From the NCBI RefSeq assembly GCF_029269835.1, contig NZ_JARJBB010000021.1, positions 1 to 64,000 of the forward strand: a stretch of 64,000 bases of DNA, read 5' to 3'. A model generated the notes under the pieces. It saw only the letters and a program-made list of their open reading frames with translations. It did no database searches and was not told the DNA's origin. Below are positions 58,295 through 64,000 of this stretch, in pieces (positions within the stretch are counted from its first letter, which is position 1; each line of letters starts with the position of its first letter). Source of the DNA: Streptomyces tropicalis. Its GTDB lineage: Bacteria > Actinomycetota > Actinomycetes > Streptomycetales > Streptomycetaceae. Position numbers and translations under genes: made by a program.

Positions 58295-58463
58295 GGGTGG
58301 GAGACCCCCAGTGTCCGAGTCGGGGCGGGTCCGTGCACGGCAATGGGCCCACTATGGCCGCGGCGACCGGCCGCGGCCAGCACTTCGGCCTGCGCCACGC
58401 CCACCAATATTGGTCTCCGCCACTGGCGTGACCCGGGGGAACGCGCCCCGACCGGACGGGGTG

Positions 58464-60005
58464 TCAGACGACGTCCATGGCGGCGACCTCGTCGGGGCCG
58501 CCGTAGCTGACCGGGCCCTGGAAGCGGCGGCGGGCGGTGGCGAACCACCACACCGTGGCCACGATCAGGACGACCGCCAGGGCGATCGGGGCGTAGTTGA
58601 AGGAGTCCACGGTGATGGGCGAGGCCTGCGGCAGCATGAAGAGCACGCTGCTGAGCAGGATCCACGTCACGGCCACGACGCCGACGGGGCGGCCCCAGCG
58701 GCCCAGGTGCCACGGGCCGGGCCGGAATTCGCCGCCCAGGCGCAGCCGGAGCAGGATCGGCACCGCGTAGGCGAGGAAGAGCCCGACGACGTTGACGCTC
58801 ACGATGGCGGTGAAGGCGGTGTGCGACCACCAGCCGGGGAGCACCAGCACCACCGAGCAGGCCACTGCCAGCCAGACGGCCTTGACGGGCGTGCGGGTCC
58901 GCGGGGAGACCGAGTGCCACCAGCGGGAGCCGGGCATCGCACCGTCCCGGGAGAACGCGAAGATCTGCCGGGTGTTGCTGGTGAGGTTGGCCAGGCCGCA
59001 GAAGAGCATGGCCCCGACCACGATCAGCAGCAGCGCCTCGGCGGCGCCGGTGCCGAGGGCGTCGATGAGGATCCGCACGGGCGGCGCGTCGGCGCTCGCG
59101 ACCTTGTCGTAGTCGCCGATGCTGTGGACGAGGGCGAGCATCAGGATCAGCCCGGTCAGCGCCGACCAGCCGATGGCGCGGACGATGCCCCGGGGGGCGT
59201 TGACGGTGGCCCGGACCGTCTCCTCCGACATGTGGAAGCTGCCGTCGAAGCCGGTGAACGTCCAGCTGGTGACGAGCAGGCCGAGCATGCCGCCGTAAAG
59301 CCCGTTCGTGAAACCGGTGTTGTTCGCGAAATGCGTGACGAAGGACGCCGGCTGGTGGTGGTCGGGGACCGCGACGAGCGCGGTCACGATCACGACGAGT
59401 CCGATCAGCAGCCACCAGACGGAGATCCGGTTCAGCACGGCGACCAGGTGGACCGTGTAGGTGTTGGCCAGGCCCTGGAGCACGATGATCACGGCGGTGA
59501 TGAGCACCGTCTGGTGGGTGGTCGGGCGGTACGAGGTCCACTGCAGGGCGAGGAACGCCTGGACGAAGGTGGCGGCGGCGTAGCCCGTGGCGGCGGTGCC
59601 GCCGACCTGACCGACGAAGTTCAGCCAGCCGGTGAACCACGACCAGGCGCCGCGGTGCCGGCGGGCGAGTTTGCCGGCGGAGAAATACAGCGCGCCGCTC
59701 GTCGGATAGGCCGAGGCGACCTCTCCCATCGCGGCGCCGACGAACAGCACCATGACGGACACCCCGATCCAGCCGAACACGAGAATCCGGGGGCCGCCCG
59801 CGTTCATGCCGAATCCGAAGGACGAGAAAATACCCGAGATGATGTTGATGATGGTGAAGGAGATGGCGAAATTGTCGAATGCCTGGAAACGCCGTGTGAG
59901 TTTTCTGGGATAACCCATCGCGTGCAGGGTCGCGTCGTCGTCGAGCGCGCTCGGGTCCGCGGCGCCGGCGTCGGGGGTGCCGGGTACCGATATCCGTTCG
60001 GACAC
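58464..60005 (-). CDS. APC-family amino-acid permease
   Basis: This 513-residue permease has twelve predicted membrane segments. The family motif around the first helix is RRFQAFDNFAISFTIINIIS; further segments include GWIGVSVMVLFVGAAMGEVA, YPTSGALYFSAGKLA and TGFDGSFHMSEETVRATVNA. It resembles the GABA permease/amino-acid transporter group of actinobacteria. GTG at 60005 is preceded by GAGAGGAAGG. It sits between the peptidase gene and a helical protein gene (35-base gap), probably in one transcript with the latter. Confidence 0.9.
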   Translation of the reverse strand: MSERISVPGTPDAGAADPSALDDDATLHAMGYPRKLTRRFQAFDNFAISFTIINIISGIFSSFGFGMNAGGPRILVFGWIGVSVMVLFVGAAMGEVASAYPTSGALYFSAGKLARRHRGAWSWFTGWLNFVGQVGGTAATGYAAATFVQAFLALQWTSYRPTTHQTVLITAVIIVLQGLANTYTVHLVAVLNRISVWWLLIGLVVIVTALVAVPDHHQPASFVTHFANNTGFTNGLYGGMLGLLVTSWTFTGFDGSFHMSEETVRATVNAPRGIVRAIGWSALTGLILMLALVHSIGDYDKVASADAPPVRILIDALGTGAAEALLLIVVGAMLFCGLANLTSNTRQIFAFSRDGAMPGSRWWHSVSPRTRTPVKAVWLAVACSVVLVLPGWWSHTAFTAIVSVNVVGLFLAYAVPILLRLRLGGEFRPGPWHLGRWGRPVGVVAVTWILLSSVLFMLPQASPITVDSFNYAPIALAVVLIVATVWWFATARRRFQGPVSYGGPDEVAAMDVV

Positions 60006-60040
60006 GGGTCGACCTTCCTCTCGGTGGGGTGGGGCGAGGG

Positions 60041-61006
60041 TCAGGGGGCGCCGGGCACGGGCAGGCCGCAGGCGCGGCGGGCCCGGGAGAGCTGCTCGGC
60101 GGGGTCGCCGAAGACGCACCAGGGCATGCGGGAGGCGTAGGGGCCCATCGCGGTGAACACCGCGCGGGCCTCGAACTCGCGCCGGGCCATCACGAGCGCA
60201 TGGGCGAGGTAGGCGAGGTCGAGGACGGGGGTGAAGCGGTGCCCGGCGGCCGCGGGCAGCCAGTTCTGGTAGATCGCGAGTGCGGTGGAGCGCCACTGCG
60301 GCTGTTCCCAGACGCGGTCGGCGAGCAGCTGGGTGGGGTTGTAGCTCTCCACCAGCGCGACCAGGGGCAGCAGGCGCAGCGGGGAGTCGGCGGGGGCGCG
60401 CTGGCTCAGGAAGGCGGCGACGTCCCAGGCGGCGTTGACGGAGCCGCCGTGGCGGGTGAAGAAGCAGGCGAGGAAGCGGTGGTGGGCCTCGCGGTGCCAG
60501 GGGTCGAGGGAGAGGACGTGGGAGAAGAGGCGCCAGGGGCCGGGCGGCGCGGTGAGCAGGCCGTGCGGTGCGGGGTCGCGCAGCCGGTGCAGCCGGGCCA
60601 TGGAGAGCCGGGCCACCCAGGGCGTGGGGTCCGCGGGGTCGAGGGCGGAGGCGCGGTCGCAGGCGGAGAGGGCGATGCGTTCCAGGGTGCGGGCGCGGTC
60701 GTCGCGGGCGTCGCCGGCGCGCAGGGCGCGGAGCACGGCGACGCGGGCCCATAAGAGTGCGGCCTCGGCTACGGGCTCCTCGGCCAGCCAGCGTTCGGAG
60801 AGGTCGGAGTCGGCCGCCTCCGAGGCCAGGACCAGGGAGCGGTGGGCGCGCAGGCCGTGGTCGCCGCGTGTCTCGGTGAGGGCCTCGCGGGCGCTCCCCC
60901 AGCGACCGGCCCGCAGATCGACGCACACGCTCGCCAGGTCCCGGTCGTCGGCCGCCGGATGCCACACGTACTGACCCTCGAACAGCCCCGCGGCCATCTT
61001 CCCCAT
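60041..61006 (-). CDS. TPR-like helical protein with a TTA codon
   Basis: This 321-residue protein is helical throughout, with TPR-like pairs (ASVCVDLRAGRWGSAREALT, DLSERWLAEEPVAEAALLWA). It also has conserved-looking segments such as FTRHGGSVNAAWDVAAFLSQ and LVESYNPTQLLADRVWEQPQ. No enzymatic motif. Codon 85 (60752-60754 on the plus strand) is TTA, the only TTA I found in a supported gene of this window. Translation should therefore depend on the bldA leucyl-tRNA, which in Streptomyces links expression to development. ATG at 61006; the amino-acid permease follows after 35 bases. Function unknown. Confidence 0.8.
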   Translation of the reverse strand: MGKMAAGLFEGQYVWHPAADDRDLASVCVDLRAGRWGSAREALTETRGDHGLRAHRSLVLASEAADSDLSERWLAEEPVAEAALLWARVAVLRALRAGDARDDRARTLERIALSACDRASALDPADPTPWVARLSMARLHRLRDPAPHGLLTAPPGPWRLFSHVLSLDPWHREAHHRFLACFFTRHGGSVNAAWDVAAFLSQRAPADSPLRLLPLVALVESYNPTQLLADRVWEQPQWRSTALAIYQNWLPAAAGHRFTPVLDLAYLAHALVMARREFEARAVFTAMGPYASRMPWCVFGDPAEQLSRARRACGLPVPGAP

Positions 61007-61210
61007 TCCGTCCCCGTACGACGCCTCGCAGATGCGCAGGAGGCACTTTACTCACCACGGAGCACAACCGGAACGCAGATTTCGGCATAGTGGGCCGGGA
61101 TTGGCCGACCAATAGCGTGACGCGACGGGCTCCTCACCTTGGATCCCACCGATGGTTCAATATGGCACTATTTATCGGCGCTCACGATCGCCCGCCGGAC
61201 GGCACCTATC

Positions 61211-61879
61211 ATGGTCCCCGGAAATGTGCCACCGTCCGTCACCTCACCGGGAACCGCCATTCACGCCCTCGCCGCCCGCCTGCGCACCCTGACGCCCTCC
61301 TGCGGGCCGGTGCGCCTGATCGGCGTCGACGGGCACGCCGGCTCGGGCAAGTCGACCTTCGCGGCCCGGCTGGCCGCGGAACTCGGCGGCGCCCCGGTGC
61401 TGCACCTGGACGACGTCGCCCGCCACGAGGAGCTCTTCGCGTGGGACCGGCGCCTGGTGGCGGACGTGCTCGACCCGCTGGCCCGGGGCGCGGCGGGCCG
61501 CTACGCCCCCTACGACTGGCACGCCCGGCGCTCCGGGCCCGTCCGCACGCTGAGCCCGGTCCCCGTGATCCTGGTCGAGGGCGTGGGCGCAGGCCGCCGC
61601 GCACTGCGCCCCTTCCTCGCCCGGCTGCTGTGGATGGAGATGCCCCGCGAGGCGGCCTGGGAGCGGGGGCGGTCCCGGGACGGGGCGGAGCAGCGGGACT
61701 TCTGGGACGGATGGGTCCGGGCGGAGCGCCGGCACTTCGCCGAGGACCCCTCACGACCGTTCGCGGACCTTCTGGTACGGCAGGTGCGCGAGGGGTACGA
61801 GGTGCTCCCGGGACCCGGCGGGACGCCCGGAAGCGACCAGAGCGTCACTCACGGTCACGACCCGTCGGCAATGTGCTGA
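61211..61879 (+). CDS. Uridine kinase-like P-loop protein
   Basis: This protein of about 222 residues is shaped like a small nucleoside or sugar kinase. The P-loop VDGHAGSGKSTFAARLA (about residues 42-58) is followed by LHLDDVARHEELFAWDRRLV, YAPYDWHARR, VPVILVEGVGAGR and MPREAAWERGRSRDG. It resembles uridine kinase/phosphoribulokinase-related proteins, though the substrate cannot be assigned. ATG at 61211 is used; GTG at 61226 is an alternative. It is divergent from the TPR-like gene across 204 bases containing an A+T-rich patch and the inverted repeat ATTGG-CCGA-CCAAT (61100-61113). Confidence 0.82.
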   Translation: MVPGNVPPSVTSPGTAIHALAARLRTLTPSCGPVRLIGVDGHAGSGKSTFAARLAAELGGAPVLHLDDVARHEELFAWDRRLVADVLDPLARGAAGRYAPYDWHARRSGPVRTLSPVPVILVEGVGAGRRALRPFLARLLWMEMPREAAWERGRSRDGAEQRDFWDGWVRAERRHFAEDPSRPFADLLVRQVREGYEVLPGPGGTPGSDQSVTHGHDPSAMC

Positions 61880-61928
61880 ACCTGTGAAAACCCGTGCGGG
61901 GGAACTTCTCCGGCTCCTTCAACTCCGC

Positions 61929-62036
61929 TTGACCGGCGGGCCGTACAGGTCTTACGTTCTCAATGTGCGGTCCGATGGGACCGCCGACAGGACGCGAGGC
62001 CCCCGGTTGTTCCCCCGTGATCGGGGGCTTCGTTCT
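61929..62036 (+). ncRNA. Candidate small RNA locus (promoter, hairpin, terminator)
   Basis: TTGACC (61929-61934) and TACGTT (61953-61958) are 18 bases apart, a good vegetative promoter. A predicted start near 61965 is followed at once by the perfect hairpin GCGGTCC-GATG-GGACCGC (61967-61984). A terminator stem CCCCCG-TGAT-CGGGGG (62012-62027) with CTTCGTTCT follows. No ORF with a ribosome site fits the roughly 70-base transcript. This reading is mine alone and rests only on signals in the sequence. Confidence 0.4.
62012..62027 (+). terminator. Short GC hairpin terminator
   Basis: CCCCCG (62012-62017) pairs with CGGGGG (62022-62027) around TGAT, followed by CTTCGTTCTGCC. Possible end of a small RNA or of the uridine kinase-like gene transcript. 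An overlapping GCCCCCG/CGGGGGC pairing gives an alternative larger stem. Confidence 0.55.
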
Positions 62037-62328
62037 GCCCTTCTTCCGCTTTCCGGACGCCGCACGGCTCCGTTCGCTCACCCTCGGTGACCGCGCCCCG
62101 CGCGCCCCCCGTCCGCTCCCACCTCGCCGAAGGGCCTGTACGGCACCCTTCGGCAGACAGCGGTGCCGCAGGTACGATGCCCCGGAGCGACCTTCGAACA
62201 GCGGTGTCGCGCACCGGCAACTCGGTTCCACTGCACAGCGGTTCAGTATCGGCAGCCGCCGGGCGACGGTTCGGGGGCGCCCGTTGGGCCTGATCCACCT
62301 GACACCCTGACCTACGGGGGCACGGTTT

Positions 62329-64000
62329 GTGGGGGACGTGATGGACTTCGGCAGGCGGGGCCCCGAGGCTCCGGCCGACCTCGCGTGGCTGCGAGGCGTG
62401 GACGCCTACACGATGGGCGCCTATCCGCAGGCGGAGGAGGAGTTCCGCACCGCGGTGCGGATGGACCCGGGGATGGCCGACGGCTGGCTCGGGCTGCACG
62501 CGCTGCGCGTCGACACGACGACCGCGCTGCTGCGCATGTTCCGCCACCGCGAGCGCTTCGGGGAGCAGCGCGCCCGCCACCGCCGCACCCTCAACTCCTG
62601 GTACTGGCTGGGCTGGTGGGTGCAGCCGGTGCTGGAGAGCCCCCGGGACCTGCTGCTCGCGCACGCCTCGCACTGGCTGGACGGGCGCCATGTGCCCGAG
62701 CTGGACCGGGCGCTGGCCGGCCTGCCGCCGGTGGACACCGACGCCCAGGTCCGCTTCCTGCACGCCTGCCGGGCCTATCTGGTCAAGGACTGGGAGCAGC
62801 TCGTCCGGCACACCGACCCGCTCCTGGACGACGCCCTGCTCGGCATCGAGGCCGGGCTGTTCGGCGGCATGGCCCGGGTCCGGCTGGAGACGTACGGGCA
62901 GGCCGAGCCGCTGCTGTCGGCCGCGCTGATGCGGTGCCGCAGCGAGCAGCCCCAGCGCAAGGAGCTGCGGTACTGGCTGGCGCGGGCGCACGAGGGCACC
63001 GGGCGCAGCGCGGCGGCGCTGCCGCTGTACCGGGCGGTGCACCGGATCGATCCGGCGTTCATGGACACCTCGGCCCGGCTGGCGGCGATCGCCGAGGGCG
63101 ACGGCTACGACGACACCGCCGACCTGGCGGCCATCGCGCTGGCCGGCTTCGGCCAGGACGCGGTCGACGGCCCGGACGCCCTGGACCCGCTGTTCGGCGC
63201 GGAGGGCCGCGACCTGCGGATCCCCGAGCCCGATCCGCCGGTGGCGGGCGGCCTGCCCTCGATCGTCGACCCGGCGGTGCGCGAGCGGACCGCGGTCCCC
63301 CCGCAGCCGGTGCCCACCGGGCCCACCGACGCCGTGTTGCTCGAAGAAGCGCTGGCCGAACTCGAGCGCATGGTGGGGCTGGAGCCGGTGAAGCGTCAGG
63401 TCAAGGCGCTGTCGGCACAGCTGAACATGGCCCGGCTGCGCGCCGGGCAGGGGCTGCCGGTCCAGCCGCCGAAACGCCACTTCGTCTTCTCCGGCCCCTC
63501 GGGCACCGGCAAGACCACGGTCGCCCGGATCCTCGGCCGGGTCTTCTACGCGCTCGGCCTGCTCGGCGGCGACCACCTGGTGGAGGCCCAGCGGGCGGAC
63601 CTGGTCGGCGAGTACCTCGGCCAGACCGCCGTGAAGGCCAACGAGCTCATCGACTCGGCCATCGGCGGCGTCCTCTTCGTCGACGAGGCGTACTCCCTGT
63701 CCAACTCCGGGTACAGCAAGGGCGACGCGTACGGCGACGAGGCGCTGCAGGTGCTGCTGAAGCGCGCCGAGGACAACCGCGACCACCTCGTGGTGATCCT
63801 GGCGGGCTACCCCGAGGGCATGGACCGCCTGCTGGCCGCCAACCCCGGGCTGTCCTCCCGTTTCACCACCCGGGTCGACTTCCCGTCGTACCGGCCGCCG
63901 GAGCTCACCGAGATCGGCAGGGTGCTCGCCGGGGAGAACGGCGACGTGTGGGACGAGGAGGCGCTGGACGAGCTGCGCTCCATCGCCGGGCACGTGGTCG
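62329..64000 (+). CDS. AAA+ ATPase of the CbxX/CfxQ (EccA/SpoVK-like) family, cut by the right edge
   Basis: Partial gene: 557 codons are present and the frame is open at 64000. The first 300 or so residues are TPR-like helices (DAYTMGAYPQAEEEFRTAVR, GRHVPELDRALAGLP), as in EccA of type VII secretion. The AAA module of the CbxX/CfxQ type then has Walker A FSGPSGTGKTTVARILG (about residue 389), Walker B GGVLFVDEAYSL and DHLVVILAGYPEGMDRLL. Streptomyces homologues are often labelled SpoVK or sporulation protein K. GTG at 62329 with GGGGG ten bases upstream is preferred; ATG at 62341 is an alternative. No esx or ecc gene is visible in the window, so a secretion role is uncertain. Confidence 0.87.
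   Translation, partial: MGDVMDFGRRGPEAPADLAWLRGVDAYTMGAYPQAEEEFRTAVRMDPGMADGWLGLHALRVDTTTALLRMFRHRERFGEQRARHRRTLNSWYWLGWWVQPVLESPRDLLLAHASHWLDGRHVPELDRALAGLPPVDTDAQVRFLHACRAYLVKDWEQLVRHTDPLLDDALLGIEAGLFGGMARVRLETYGQAEPLLSAALMRCRSEQPQRKELRYWLARAHEGTGRSAAALPLYRAVHRIDPAFMDTSARLAAIAEGDGYDDTADLAAIALAGFGQDAVDGPDALDPLFGAEGRDLRIPEPDPPVAGGLPSIVDPAVRERTAVPPQPVPTGPTDAVLLEEALAELERMVGLEPVKRQVKALSAQLNMARLRAGQGLPVQPPKRHFVFSGPSGTGKTTVARILGRVFYALGLLGGDHLVEAQRADLVGEYLGQTAVKANELIDSAIGGVLFVDEAYSLSNSGYSKGDAYGDEALQVLLKRAEDNRDHLVVILAGYPEGMDRLLAANPGLSSRFTTRVDFPSYRPPELTEIGRVLAGENGDVWDEEALDELRSIAGHVV

Larger units (their letters stand above)
61880..62328. other. Intergenic region before the AAA ATPase gene
   Basis: These 449 bases hold the candidate small RNA and its terminator. 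The rest (62040-62328) contains no recognisable gene; it should carry the promoter of the AAA ATPase gene. Confidence 0.5.

Noticed and set aside
1..64000. CRISPR arrays, tRNA genes, insertion sequences, integrases or phage genes
   Set aside because: I looked for regularly spaced repeats, tRNA T-arm sequences, transposase and integrase motifs and found none; only the short local repeats listed were seen.

Overview
This window is chromosomal DNA from a Streptomyces species. It has very high G+C, almost no TTA codons, many GTG starts and tightly packed divergent or overlapping genes. Several loci are typical of the genus: crr-ptsI with a DasR site, a conservon (cvnABC..D), the sporulation pair smeA-sffA, rbpA with a sigma-R promoter, and ppm1. 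The gene order around crr-ptsI, smeA-sffA, rbpA and ppm1 recalls the core region of the S. coelicolor chromosome. Coordinates and identities come only from reading the sequence and from family knowledge; no search was run.

Layout from left to right. Bases 1-330 look like the upstream leader of an rRNA operon that lies off the left edge and reads leftwards. It is followed by the PTS genes crr and ptsI (495-2693), an uncharacterised gene, and the fused 3' remnants of a divergent MFS-transporter / MocR-regulator pair (3691-4615). Next come acetoacetyl-CoA synthetase, a GH31 glycosidase-like protein with an altered catalytic residue, a NUDIX hydrolase, a secreted VanX-like dipeptidase and glycerol kinase. 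A conservon follows (12808-20721) whose cvnD is separated from cvnABC by a full-length ATP-dependent 5-oxoprolinase gene. Then comes a four-gene minus-strand operon (21830-29754): an Imm5-like protein, a kleisin-like protein, a kite-like protein and a 1578-residue SMC-like ATPase. It resembles MukBEF/MksBEF/Wadjet complexes but has no JetD/MksG nuclease gene beside it. This is the most notable system in the window.

From 29928 to 35331 lies a second oxoproline module: a FadR-type GntR regulator divergent from an operon for an MFS transporter, a DUF1445 hydro-lyase and PxpA, PxpB and PxpC. A perfect 17-bp palindrome in the divergent region is the probable operator. After it come an SGNH hydrolase with two GT4 glycosyltransferases, HEAT and ankyrin repeat proteins, and smeA-sffA. 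These are followed by a MocR regulator divergent from a YczE-like membrane protein, glycerophosphodiester phosphodiesterase, a UMF1-type transporter, rbpA, an FxsA-like protein and ppm1.

The right end (51173-64000) carries a YtcJ-type amidohydrolase, an Lrp regulator, two small uncharacterised proteins, an acyl-CoA dehydrogenase, a TetR regulator, a tiny membrane protein and a Tat-exported C39-like peptidase. It continues with an amino-acid permease, a helical protein carrying the only TTA codon I found, a uridine-kinase-like P-loop protein, a candidate small RNA locus, and an EccA/SpoVK-like AAA ATPase cut by the right edge. Main themes are carbon and nitrogen metabolism (PTS, glycerol, acetoacetate, oxoproline), signalling and development (conservon, SmeA/SffA, a possible bldA target), transcription control (RbpA, DasR site) and chromosome or plasmid maintenance (SMC complex).
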